From contig JAKAUR010000034.1 in NCBI GenBank assembly GCA_021827665.1, forward strand, positions 1-38,022: a DNA stretch of 38,022 nucleotides. The letters are read 5' to 3'. Each line of letters opens with the position of its first letter. Within the stretch, counting starts at the first letter, position 1. The DNA is from Microcaldota archaeon (GTDB lineage Archaea > Micrarchaeota > Micrarchaeia > Micrarchaeales > Micrarchaeaceae). Shown here piece after piece: positions 9,800-18,557 of this stretch. The position numbers and the translations under genes were made by a program. The notes under the pieces are model-generated. The model saw only the letters and a list, made by a program, of their open reading frames with translations. It was not told the origin of the DNA and made no database searches.

Positions 9800-10156
9800 T
9801 CATAGCAGCTTGAGCTGCTTGGTGAAGAGGTCTATCTCTTCGCTTTTCCATGGGCCTATGCCCAGCGCAGTCTTGCTTCCAGGAGGTATTTCGGTAAGCC
9901 CTGCATCGGTAACCAGCGCGCATGGAACCTTCTTAAACTTGAATGCATTGTAGAGCTTTATTAGGGATTCTTCGTCGCTGACTTTGAGCACTATCTTCTT
10001 CTCCCCTGTATCGAGCCATTCCCTTGCTATCTGCTTGTCCTGCCTGTCTGCCTCAAAATAGCTCATCAGCGATGCGTGCGCGGCCTGTGCTGCAGTCTTT
10101 CCCTTGCTCATCTCAAGGTCGGATCTTATTATTATTGCCTGCTTTATCTCTGTCAA
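9800..10156 (-). CDS. pth2: Peptidyl-tRNA hydrolase 2
   Basis: 'QAIIIRSDLEMSKGKTAAQAAHASL', 'CALVTDAGLTEIPPGSKTALGIGP'. Confidence 0.95.
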   Translation of the reverse strand: MTEIKQAIIIRSDLEMSKGKTAAQAAHASLMSYFEADRQDKQIAREWLDTGEKKIVLKVSDEESLIKLYNAFKFKKVPCALVTDAGLTEIPPGSKTALGIGPWKSEEIDLFTKQLKLL

Positions 10157-10335
10157 TCAAACGCCAGCTGTGTCGGTTTTACGTTGCGGCCGATAGTTGC
10201 GGCCTGACATATTTATTACGCTGTTGATATTTTATGCCTTGCGTGTTGCAGCCAAAGTTTGTCAAAAGGATTAGGCAGATGGACGGCTCTATGAATTTAT
10301 AATGGTTTTCTGCCAAGAGTGTATGCATTCAGAAA

Positions 10336-10860
10336 GTGTTTATGATGGACGCACTTCTTTACGCGATATATTCGATTGTGATATATCCCATAATCTACAT
10401 CTTCCCGGCGTACGCTGCAAACGGAGCCCCGGTGCTCTTCGGAGGCGGGAAGCCATTGGACATGGGCAGAAAGATAAACGGGAGAAGGATATTCGGCGAC
10501 CATAAGACAATTAGAGGAACTGCGTCCAGCCTGATTGCAGGAATAGCCGTAGGATTAATAGAGTACCCGTTCCTGCATTATATGCTGCCGGTAGCGATAC
10601 TGCTTACGCTTGGAGCCAACTTCGGCGACCTTATCGGGAGCTTCATAAAAAGGCAGCTTAGGATAAAATCAGGCAAGAGCTTCCCAGTAATGGACCAGTA
10701 CGGGTTCTTCATTTTCGCCATGGTTTTTGCATTTGCGGCTTATCCTGTCGGCATTCCTGGCTTGTACGGCCTTATTTTCCTGGTTTTGCTGACCGGAATA
10801 ACCCACTTGATGACAAACATGGGGGCGTACAGGCTGAAGCTCAAGGAGGTTCCATGGTAA
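10336..10860 (+). CDS. carS: CDP-archaeol synthase
   Basis: 'PAYAANGAPVLFGGGKPLDMGRKINGRRIFGDHKTIRG', 'GANFGDLIGSFIKRQLRIKSG...MDQYGF' (CarS/DUF46). Confidence 0.93.
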   Translation: MFMMDALLYAIYSIVIYPIIYIFPAYAANGAPVLFGGGKPLDMGRKINGRRIFGDHKTIRGTASSLIAGIAVGLIEYPFLHYMLPVAILLTLGANFGDLIGSFIKRQLRIKSGKSFPVMDQYGFFIFAMVFAFAAYPVGIPGLYGLIFLVLLTGITHLMTNMGAYRLKLKEVPW

Positions 10861-10971
10861 TATCCCTGCAAAAGGGTTTAAATTTTAATAAATATAAGAG
10901 ATAATGCAGTGTAGCAGGTGGCGTGTAGGCATAGCGCGATATGCGACGCCGTGCCGCAGCAGGTATTTCGG

Positions 10972-13725
10972 ATGCCAAAAATAGGTAACGAGGAGATAAA
11001 AAGCGAAAGAGTCCGCAATATACTCAAGCAGGCAAAGCGCGGGCCCCTGTGGTATTACAGGATAAAAGACCTGCTGATGAATATACGGTCCAACAAGAAC
11101 TTCCTAGATGCGGTTCTCGTAGCGCTTGCTTTTGTATCGATAGCATACGCGTTTCCGTTCTATCCGTACCTTATACTTCTGCTAATAGTCATAGGACTCT
11201 TTGCAGCCACGGAGATACACCCGTTCCTGGGATTTGTATTGTTAATGCTGATAATGGTGCCCATATTAGTGTATCAGACGCCGGCCCTGGCCTGGATATT
11301 CCTCTTCATACTGAGCTTCTCGCTAATATATGGCTACCTGCATTACAGGACCATACTGTTCGCATATATATTGATTGCTTCGGCATTTTCAGTAGTAGGT
11401 GCAATAATTGCGATACCGGCAGCCATATTTGCGGTGCTTACCGTAGGGTTCAAAAGATCGGTCGTAATGTTTCTCTTAGTGGTGCTCGGCATTGCCGCAT
11501 TCTCAGGGATTATGGGGATAGGAGTAAGCGCCTTGGTGCCGTTCAACGGACATCTGGTGCATCAAGGATTCAGCACCAAGGATTTCGGGAGCGAACTAAA
11601 TTATACCTATGAAGGGTTGCCTATTCTCAGTCTTACCGGTTTTGCCAAGGGAGTAGAAGTAGCATCGAACAAATTCGTTTCCAAAAACGCAATAGAGAGC
11701 ATAGATGTTACGTTTGCAATGATGCTTGGCTCCATTTCAAAACAGATATTTTACCTTTTGGTAATACCGATATACCTTCTCGCTGCCTTTGTTGTTGAGA
11801 GGATTGCCATAAACAGCAGGTCCAAGATGAAGGGCAGTAAGGCGGCGATAGCAGGAGTGATAATCCCGATAGGATACCTAGCAATTAGCACGTTCCAGCC
11901 TATAAACATAAATTACATTTACCCCTTCATCAGCTTTGCAATAGAGACGATAGGTCTCGGGATAATGGAACTCTACAACGTGAAGGTCGTAAAGGCTCTC
12001 GATGTTAAGAAGCAGGACACGAGGATGAAGTTTGGCGAGGCCTTCGAAGATCTGCAGCAGGGCAACGTTACTGAAACGTTTGACGACATAGGAAACTATG
12101 ATAATACAAAGACCGAGCTGAAGGAAGCCATAATAGCGCCATTGGAGCAGAAAGGCATTTCCAGAGCTTACAACATAAAGCCACTCAAGGGCATAATATT
12201 TTTCGGGCCTCCTGGAACGGGAAAGACCCTCATGATGAGAGCCCTTGCCAACGAAATACACGCTAATTTCTTTTATATCAAGGGAACTAGCATAGTATCG
12301 GCGTATACCGGCGAATCCGAGAAGATGCTCAGCAACATATTCGGAATAGCAAACAAGAACACGCCCTGCGTGCTTTTCATAGACGAGATAGATTCAATAG
12401 CGATGAGCAGAGACATAGAAACAGACGAGGTGCACAGACATATACTGTCACAGTTGCTGCAGGAGCTCGATGGATTCCAGAAACTTGAGCACGTGATAGT
12501 TGTTGGGGCTACGAACACGCCAGACAAACTTGACCCTGCTCTGCTCAGGCCCGGAAGGATTGACAGGGCAATATACATGCAGCTTCCGGACTGGAACGGC
12601 AGGAAGAAGATATTTGAGATATACCTGAAAAAATTGCCGGTAGCAAACAACATAAACCTTGACGTTCTTGCAGAAAAAACGCCAAGATATACAGGTGCCG
12701 ACATAAAAGCAGTGTGCCAGAGCGTGGCCCAGATGGTAGCCCAGGAAGCCGCTAACGAACACAGGATACTGGAAATAACGATGGATGACATGCTGAGCGT
12801 CATCAAGTCCACAAAACCTTCCACAACACTTGCACAGATAGAGAAGTACAATACGTTCAAGGTGGATTTCGAAAGGCGCATGGGCAATGACATAACGTCC
12901 AAAAAGGAGGATGAGATCACTCTTGACAAAGTCATAGGGCTTGACGCAGCAAAGAAGGCGATAGTCGAGGCAATACAGATACCGCTGATGCACCCGGATC
13001 TTCTTGAGAAGTACGATATAAAGACCATAAACGGCATGCTTTTGTTCGGGCCTCCCGGAACGGGAAAGACCATGCTCATGCGTGCTGTGGCCAATGAGCT
13101 GAAGGGCGTGACCATGCTCGAAATAGACGCGCCTACGCTCCAGAACGAGGGCATAGAAAACGCCAACGCGAAACTTAAGTCAATATTTTACAGGGCCATA
13201 GAGAACAAGCCGTCAATCATATTCATAGATGAAATAGACGGAATAATAATAAACAGGCAGAACGCAAGCGAGATAAACGCGCAGATAACAACTGAAATGC
13301 TCAAGGACATGGACGGACTAAAGCAGATGAACAATGTGATAGTGGTTGGGGCTACGAACAGGCCCGACGTTATGGATCCTGCAATACTAAGGCCCGGAAG
13401 ATTCGACAAACTCATATTCATAAAACCGCCTGACGAAGAGGCGCGCGCAAAAATATTCGAAGAGTATTTGGAGAAGGTCCCAAAAGCGCCGGATTTGGAT
13501 TTCAAGCTCCTTGCTAGCATGACCAAGAATTACACCGGAGCCGATATAGCCAGCATTTGCAGGGAGGCGAAAACCAGGGCAATGCAGCGCACCATAAAGA
13601 GCGGCGAGGATTCGAAGGTCACAAACGAAGACTTGGAAGGCATAATAAAATTGACAAAGCCTTCAGCGCCCGACGTCGTGATGAGCCAGTACCTGTCGTT
13701 TTATGCAAAATACGGGCAGAGATAG
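10972..13725 (+). CDS. Tandem AAA+ ATPase (CDC48/VAT-like modules) with N-terminal polytopic membrane domain
   Basis: Two 'FGPPGTGKT' Walker A, two 'FIDEID' Walker B, 'ALLRPGRIDR' and 'AILRPGRFDK'; first ~330 aa very hydrophobic with multiple TM segments. ATG at 10972 favoured over the ORF-track start at 10918. Confidence 0.9.
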   Translation: MPKIGNEEIKSERVRNILKQAKRGPLWYYRIKDLLMNIRSNKNFLDAVLVALAFVSIAYAFPFYPYLILLLIVIGLFAATEIHPFLGFVLLMLIMVPILVYQTPALAWIFLFILSFSLIYGYLHYRTILFAYILIASAFSVVGAIIAIPAAIFAVLTVGFKRSVVMFLLVVLGIAAFSGIMGIGVSALVPFNGHLVHQGFSTKDFGSELNYTYEGLPILSLTGFAKGVEVASNKFVSKNAIESIDVTFAMMLGSISKQIFYLLVIPIYLLAAFVVERIAINSRSKMKGSKAAIAGVIIPIGYLAISTFQPININYIYPFISFAIETIGLGIMELYNVKVVKALDVKKQDTRMKFGEAFEDLQQGNVTETFDDIGNYDNTKTELKEAIIAPLEQKGISRAYNIKPLKGIIFFGPPGTGKTLMMRALANEIHANFFYIKGTSIVSAYTGESEKMLSNIFGIANKNTPCVLFIDEIDSIAMSRDIETDEVHRHILSQLLQELDGFQKLEHVIVVGATNTPDKLDPALLRPGRIDRAIYMQLPDWNGRKKIFEIYLKKLPVANNINLDVLAEKTPRYTGADIKAVCQSVAQMVAQEAANEHRILEITMDDMLSVIKSTKPSTTLAQIEKYNTFKVDFERRMGNDITSKKEDEITLDKVIGLDAAKKAIVEAIQIPLMHPDLLEKYDIKTINGMLLFGPPGTGKTMLMRAVANELKGVTMLEIDAPTLQNEGIENANAKLKSIFYRAIENKPSIIFIDEIDGIIINRQNASEINAQITTEMLKDMDGLKQMNNVIVVGATNRPDVMDPAILRPGRFDKLIFIKPPDEEARAKIFEEYLEKVPKAPDLDFKLLASMTKNYTGADIASICREAKTRAMQRTIKSGEDSKVTNEDLEGIIKLTKPSAPDVVMSQYLSFYAKYGQR

Positions 13726-13729
13726 AACG

Positions 13730-14497
13730 TCATTTCGAAAGCATTGCGATCCTGGACAGATCTCCGGCATGCGCTTCTATTGTGCCATTGCGTTCACGAA
13801 CGTCGCAGAATTCTATCTTTACCTTGGAATTTAGGGGCACCTTGGAGGCTATTTCCGCCGAAGAGCCAGTGCATGCAACATTGACTGACGTTTTGCCGTC
13901 GCTCAATACCAAATACGTAGATGCGAATTTCCTCGACGGAGAGGTCTCCGCAACCCTGATTGGACCTGCCTCTATTGCAATTCCCTCGATATCTATGTTT
14001 TTCATTCCAGAAGTTAGCAAGGAAAAATTCTTTATGAGGTTGTCTCCCTTCGCTATCTCCTTTATTGAAGTTTTTGGCGTCGCTCTAAGAAGCGAAGTTC
14101 TTATATCCAAAGTCAAGTTTGTGATTATTATAATGTCGCCGCGGCAAAAATTCCCAGAGTCTATTGCATCTGAGGTTTTTTGGCTAAGCAACACGTTTAC
14201 CGTGCGGTCCTCCTTCCCTAGAACCAAAATGCGTGAAACAGAGTTGGAGTTCCCGAAATTTTTCTTTATAGGATTGAAGATGCGATAGATTTCGTCTTTG
14301 ACGTTTAGCCTTTCCTTTTCCAGGCCTTTTAGGATGCCTGTCGCACCCGGTTCCATGAGATGGCTTATATATTCTGCCGTCACCGTTCCGTCGTTTGTCC
14401 CTTGATGGACCCTTGATTCCGAATACAGCCTATCTGCTTGTTCCTTTGTAAGCAGACCGTCGAAGCCATCTATTATGTCGTCAGATGTTTTCATCAT
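13730..14497 (-). CDS. RPA-like OB-fold single-stranded DNA-binding protein
   Basis: 'SVSRILVLGKEDRTVNVLL...IDSGNFCRGDIIIITNLTL', 'YLVLSDGKTSVNVACTGSSAEIASKVPLNSKVKIEFCDVRERNGTIEAHAGD' look like OB folds. Confidence 0.6.
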   Translation of the reverse strand: MMKTSDDIIDGFDGLLTKEQADRLYSESRVHQGTNDGTVTAEYISHLMEPGATGILKGLEKERLNVKDEIYRIFNPIKKNFGNSNSVSRILVLGKEDRTVNVLLSQKTSDAIDSGNFCRGDIIIITNLTLDIRTSLLRATPKTSIKEIAKGDNLIKNFSLLTSGMKNIDIEGIAIEAGPIRVAETSPSRKFASTYLVLSDGKTSVNVACTGSSAEIASKVPLNSKVKIEFCDVRERNGTIEAHAGDLSRIAMLSK

Positions 14498-15357
14498 CGG
14501 ATCGACCTAGTTGCGAGCCCCAAGCCTTTGACGAATTCCGAGTACCGCATGGGTTCTTTTATAACCTCATTGAGTATGCTGTCAGAGCGGTAAAAATCAT
14601 ATCCGAGCATGTCTATCTGCTCCTTTTCTATTATGCCGTAATGTGCCAATATGGGCGACATCGTCTTGAACAAAAGCATTGGTGCCTGGTGTATAGGTTT
14701 CTTTCCGAACCTTTTCCTGAATATGTTGAACATGTCGCCAAACCTAAGGTTCTCATCCCCGCAAACATTGAAAGCCCCAGTGCCATTCATCTTGGATTTT
14801 ACGACATTTGTTATATCGTCAATATGCACAGGGTATATCAAACCCGATTTTGGAAACAGTGGAATGTTTTGGCTTATCATTTTATAGAATTGCAGAGTAA
14901 GAAAATCATATTTTCCATATATTATCGAAGGTCTTATTATCAGGCTGTTTTTATATGAGGAGATTATTTTCTCGGCCTCCCTTTTCGTCCTGAAATATTC
15001 GGTGGTCCCATTTTCGGCGTTTATGGCAGATATGTATATCATTTTGGGTTCAATGCCTGTGGATAATGCAGCATCTATTATGTTTTGCGTTCCTGTTATA
15101 TTGACGTCGGAGTGCTTCTCTGCTTTTTCGCTTATCAGGCCCACAAAATCGAATACGTAGTCGTAGCCCCTCCCCAATGCCCTTTCGACGTCCACCTTGG
15201 AGGTTATGTCACCTTCTATCCAATCCTTACCGGGTATGTTGCCGTTATCGTGCTTGAATCTAGACATCACTTCCACAGAATATTCTCCTGATAGCACAGA
15301 GTACATGTGGCTCCCGAAGAAGCCATAGCCTCCGATTAACAATACCTTTTCCATCAA
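14494..15357 (-). CDS. NAD(P)-dependent epimerase/dehydratase (NDUFA9-like SDR)
   Basis: 'VLLIGGYGFFGSHMYSVL', 'GRGYDYVFDFVGLIS', 'YISAINAENGTTEYFRTKREAEKII..SLIIRPSIIYG'. Confidence 0.85.
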   Translation of the reverse strand: MMEKVLLIGGYGFFGSHMYSVLSGEYSVEVMSRFKHDNGNIPGKDWIEGDITSKVDVERALGRGYDYVFDFVGLISEKAEKHSDVNITGTQNIIDAALSTGIEPKMIYISAINAENGTTEYFRTKREAEKIISSYKNSLIIRPSIIYGKYDFLTLQFYKMISQNIPLFPKSGLIYPVHIDDITNVVKSKMNGTGAFNVCGDENLRFGDMFNIFRKRFGKKPIHQAPMLLFKTMSPILAHYGIIEKEQIDMLGYDFYRSDSILNEVIKEPMRYSEFVKGLGLATRSIR

Positions 15358-15443
15358 ATCATATCCATATGCGCTGCTATTTGTTTTGATGTAAAACGTA
15401 TTAAGGCTTTTATATATTTCAGGGCAAAATAATCTGATTCCTT

Positions 15444-15518
15444 GGGCTCGTAACTCAGTTTGGCCAGAGTGGGAGGCTTTTAACCTCTAAGTCGAGGGTC
15501 CAAATCCCTCCGAGCCCG
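15444..15518 (+). tRNA. tRNA-Lys(TTT)
   Basis: Acceptor GGGCTCG/CGAGCCC, anticodon loop CTTTTAA, T-arm GAGGG TCCAAAT CCCTC; no intron. Confidence 0.93.
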
Positions 15519-15585
15519 CTTTTTTTAGTTGCATGATATTGGACGCATCTACATGGCACATTCCAGAAATTGCTAAATAAAAGAA

Positions 15586-16191
15586 ATGGCATCTGCTGTT
15601 TGTGATTCTATGGATGAGAAAAAGTTTGATTTTAGGGATACTGCCTTAGTTGTAATAGATTTGCAGAAGGGCATAGCAGCAAGCGGAAGAAATACAGAAC
15701 CGAACGCAGCTTCAGAAGTAGTTTCCAACGCGGCAAAGCTTGCGGCTAAGTTCAGGGAAAACAAAGCGCCAGTGTGCTTAGTGCATGTATCTTCGATAGA
15801 CGGCAAAGACATGCTAAATCCGATAGTCGACAGCACGCCGAATTGGGGAGGCGAAAGGCCGGCAGACTGGGATAAATTCGTCCCTGAGCTAAATGAACAG
15901 AAGAGCGACATAATAATAACGAAGAGGCATTGGGGCGCTTTCCACGGAACGGAACTTGACCTGCAGCTCAGGCGCAGAGGGATAAAGAATATTGTCTTAT
16001 GCGGCATATCGACAAACATAGGCGTCGAATCCACTGCAAGGGAGGCATACCAGAACGGTTACAACCAGGTATTCGCCGAGGACGCAATGAGCGCGATGAG
16101 CAAGGAGGAGCACGATTCTACCGTCAAGAACATATTTCCAAGGATTGGCTTGGTAAGAAAAACTAGCGAGATACTTGAAATGCTTTCCTGA
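15586..16191 (+). CDS. Isochorismatase-family cysteine hydrolase
   Basis: 'ALVVIDLQKGI', 'ITKRHWGAFHGTELDLQLRRRGIKNIVLCGISTNIGVESTAREAYQNGY'; an alternative start is the internal ATG at 15613. Confidence 0.9.
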   Translation: MASAVCDSMDEKKFDFRDTALVVIDLQKGIAASGRNTEPNAASEVVSNAAKLAAKFRENKAPVCLVHVSSIDGKDMLNPIVDSTPNWGGERPADWDKFVPELNEQKSDIIITKRHWGAFHGTELDLQLRRRGIKNIVLCGISTNIGVESTAREAYQNGYNQVFAEDAMSAMSKEEHDSTVKNIFPRIGLVRKTSEILEMLS

Positions 16192-16278
16192 AAACAATCT
16201 TAATGCAAAAAAACAATTTTGCTTTGAAAAGACTAGAAGAAAGCTATTTATTGTTTTTTAAATATTATATGTGAGCGC

Positions 16279-17199
16279 ATGCAGACGAGGATTGGATTTT
16301 TGGTAAAAAGTTCGGCAAAATCGCAGTCGGCAATGGAATACCTGATGACATATGGCTGGGCAATTCTAATTATCGCAATTGTCCTCGCAGCATTGTTTTC
16401 CCTTGGTGTTTTTAACCCAATGACGTTCGCACCGAAGGCACAGCCGGGCTCTTGCCAAGTTACACGGCCAGAAGGGCCAGGGACGCTGAACCTCATAAGC
16501 CTTTCGGGAACATGTAATGGAGAAATTCCGCAGTATACAGCAACATTTATCGGGACTGGGTACACTAGCGACATTTCAACTTCGTTGTATTTTCCATCGT
16601 CAAATATGGTGAGCTTTTCTGTATTCGCTTGGATAAAACCCGCTTCCAGTACGCTAGAATGCTCATATTGCGGGATAATAGATGCGGACAACGGCAATGA
16701 GGGCTGGGGCTTGACGTACTGGAGCGGCGGCCCGATGGATTTTTGGATACTTGGCCAAGGCTATACACAGGACATGGTGTTCGGCACAGAGCCAAGGAAT
16801 ACGTGGACGTTCGTAGGGATAACAGACTCTTGCAAAAATGGCATATGCTATGCTAATGGCTACATAAACGGCGTTGACGTTGACCCTAATGTGGAGAGGG
16901 CTCCGATACTGGAACCGATACCATTCGGCATAACTATAGGCCAATCCAGGGAAACGGCGAGCCAAAACTTTAACGGCTCGATCGCCAATGTGCAAATCTA
17001 CAACGCTGCCTTGTCTGCCAACCAGATTCAGGCAATCTACCAAGAAGGCATAGGCGGAGCTCCAATAAAAATACAGAACCTGGTTGGATGGTGGCCCCTG
17101 AACGGCAACGCCAACGATTACAGCGGCAACAATAATAACGGCGTAGGCAACGGCATTACTTATACGAGCGGCTGGTATTCAGGTTATACTACGCCGTGA
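16279..17199 (+). CDS. Class III signal peptide (type IV pilin-like) protein with ConA/LamG-like domain
   Basis: 'KSQSAMEYLMTYGWAILIIAIVLAALFSLGVF' then 'FSVFAWIKP...WTFVGITDSCKNGICYANGYINGVD...SIANVQIYNAALSANQIQAIY'. Confidence 0.8.
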   Translation: MQTRIGFLVKSSAKSQSAMEYLMTYGWAILIIAIVLAALFSLGVFNPMTFAPKAQPGSCQVTRPEGPGTLNLISLSGTCNGEIPQYTATFIGTGYTSDISTSLYFPSSNMVSFSVFAWIKPASSTLECSYCGIIDADNGNEGWGLTYWSGGPMDFWILGQGYTQDMVFGTEPRNTWTFVGITDSCKNGICYANGYINGVDVDPNVERAPILEPIPFGITIGQSRETASQNFNGSIANVQIYNAALSANQIQAIYQEGIGGAPIKIQNLVGWWPLNGNANDYSGNNNNGVGNGITYTSGWYSGYTTP

Positions 17200-17246
17200 C
17201 TTTGTCTTCCGCCCATCATAGAATAAGCGTTTAACGTTAAAATGAG

Positions 17247-17347
17247 CGCCGGGGGTGGGAATCGAACCCACGAAGGCCTTTCAGCCAAACAGCTTAGCAG
17301 GCTGCCGCCCTTTAGAGTGCTTGCGCATACCTCTAGGCGACCCCGGC
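17247..17347 (-). tRNA. tRNA-Ser(GCT) containing a 17-nt D-loop intron (intron 17312-17328)
   Basis: Acceptor GCCGGGG/CCCCGGC, anticodon loop CTGCTAA, long variable arm GGCT-GAAA-GGCC, T-arm GTGGG TTCGATT CCCAC. Removing ATGCGCAAGCACTCTAA restores D-arm GCCT-AGAGGTA-GGGC. Confidence 0.9.
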
Positions 17348-17386
17348 ATGCTATTCATTTACGTTTGCACTGTTTTTAAATCTTAG

Positions 17387-17650
17387 CGGCGGAAGCCGGC
17401 CTTGCCATGCAAGCAGCAGTTGCGTTGACCATACTTCAGCTCAGCCCCGTATCCCGGGAGCGTAGCCTGAATGTGCTTAAGGTTGCTCCTTCCGGCCTGG
17501 CCTGGTTCACGCACCAAGCTACCACCTGGGGCAAGGCATCAACGCTTCCATCTGGGCGCAAAAGCCGCTTGCATAACGCAACCGGCATTGGCCCGCCAGA
17601 AAGGGATTTGCGAACGGGAAACCCTTAGCTTCCCGGCCTATCCGCCAAGG
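17387..17650 (-). ncRNA. Signal recognition particle 7S RNA (boundaries approximate)
   Basis: Minus strand contains the SRP helix-8 motif 'GTGAACCAGGCCAGGCCGGAAGGAGCAACC'; ends pair (GGCGG...GGCCGG with CCGGC..CCGCC). Confidence 0.88.
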
Positions 17651-17756
17651 CTTATATTCAATAAGGAGTTATAAATAGGTTTGCGGAGATAAGAATGAGG
17701 CGCAGTGCAGCGTGCTCAAAATAGCATATGCTAAATATTTTATTCCCTAGAATAAT

Positions 17757-18188
17757 ATGCTGGTGATTGAAATAAATGACAAAGAATACTCGGAATTGCT
17801 AGACAGGGCTTTTTCGAAACTCCCCGCATTGGAAGCGGAGAAATCCGACTTCGTGATACCTACGGTTGAATCCATGGTGCAGGGGAACAAGACCATAATA
17901 AGAAACATGACGATAATTGCCGACAAGGCAAGGAGGGACGTCTCGGACATTGCGAGATATCTCAGCAGGGAATTCGGAGTGCCGACGAGCATGGAGGACC
18001 AGAGGCTTGTCCTGACGGGAAAATTCTCCCAGGAGCAGCTGGATAAGGAGATGCACAAGTATTTCGAGACTTACGTCATCTGCAGGGAGTGCCACAAGCC
18101 GGATACGCATTTGGAAAACGCAGGCAGGGGCATGCTCATGCTGGTGTGCGAGGCGTGCGGCGCGAGATACGGATTGAAAAACTATTGA
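17757..18188 (+). CDS. eif2b: Translation initiation factor aIF2 subunit beta
   Basis: 'GNKTIIRNMTIIADKARRDVSDIARYLSREFGVPT', zinc ribbon 'CRECHKPDT...LVCEACGARYGLK'. Confidence 0.95.
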   Translation: MLVIEINDKEYSELLDRAFSKLPALEAEKSDFVIPTVESMVQGNKTIIRNMTIIADKARRDVSDIARYLSREFGVPTSMEDQRLVLTGKFSQEQLDKEMHKYFETYVICRECHKPDTHLENAGRGMLMLVCEACGARYGLKNY

Positions 18189-18195
18189 TGATCAG

Positions 18196-18516
18196 ATGGG
18201 AAAAAACGAAGGAAGGACTCACGACAGCAGAAGGGGTGCGCCGGTATCCTACCAGACCAAGATGCCGAACAACGGCGAAGTCGTGGGAAGAGTCTCGAAG
18301 ATAGTAGGGTCCACGAGGTTCCTGGTAGACTGCAGCGACGGCAACCAGAGGCTATGCATAATCCCCGGAAGGCTCAGGAGGAGGTTCTGGATAAAGGAAA
18401 ACGACGTGGTGCTGGTAAAACCGTGGAGCGTGCAGGCAAACGAGCGAGGCGACATAGTATGGAGGTACAGCCTCATGGACATAAGCAAGCTTAAGAGCAT
18501 GAACATGATAAGTTAG
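18196..18516 (+). CDS. eif1a: Translation initiation factor aIF1A
   Basis: 'GEVVGRVSKIVGSTRFLVDCSDGNQRLCIIPGRLRRRFWIKENDVVLVKPW'. Confidence 0.95.
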   Translation: MGKNEGRTHDSRRGAPVSYQTKMPNNGEVVGRVSKIVGSTRFLVDCSDGNQRLCIIPGRLRRRFWIKENDVVLVKPWSVQANERGDIVWRYSLMDISKLKSMNMIS

Positions 18517-18557
18517 ATGTTGGCAATCGGCAAGCCTGCTAGCGGCAAGGGGGTAAT

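Noticed and set aside
10185-10210. Short repeat GTTGCGGCCGATAGTTGCGGCCTGA
   Set aside because: Only 9-nt units; too short to support a functional claim without conservation data.
12273-13166. 297-aa antisense ORF (and other minus-strand ORFs within 10972-13725)
   Set aside because: Opposite strand of the conserved AAA+ ATPase; Ser/Ile-rich translation typical of an antisense shadow frame.
17407-17674. ORFs of 73 and 67 aa on the plus strand
   Set aside because: They lie antisense across the SRP 7S RNA gene and show no protein family resemblance.
18517-18557. Replication origin beside cdc6
   Set aside because: Only about 41 bp upstream of cdc6 and no clear ORB-type repeats or AT-rich unwinding element noticed; GC-skew and whole-genome data would be needed.
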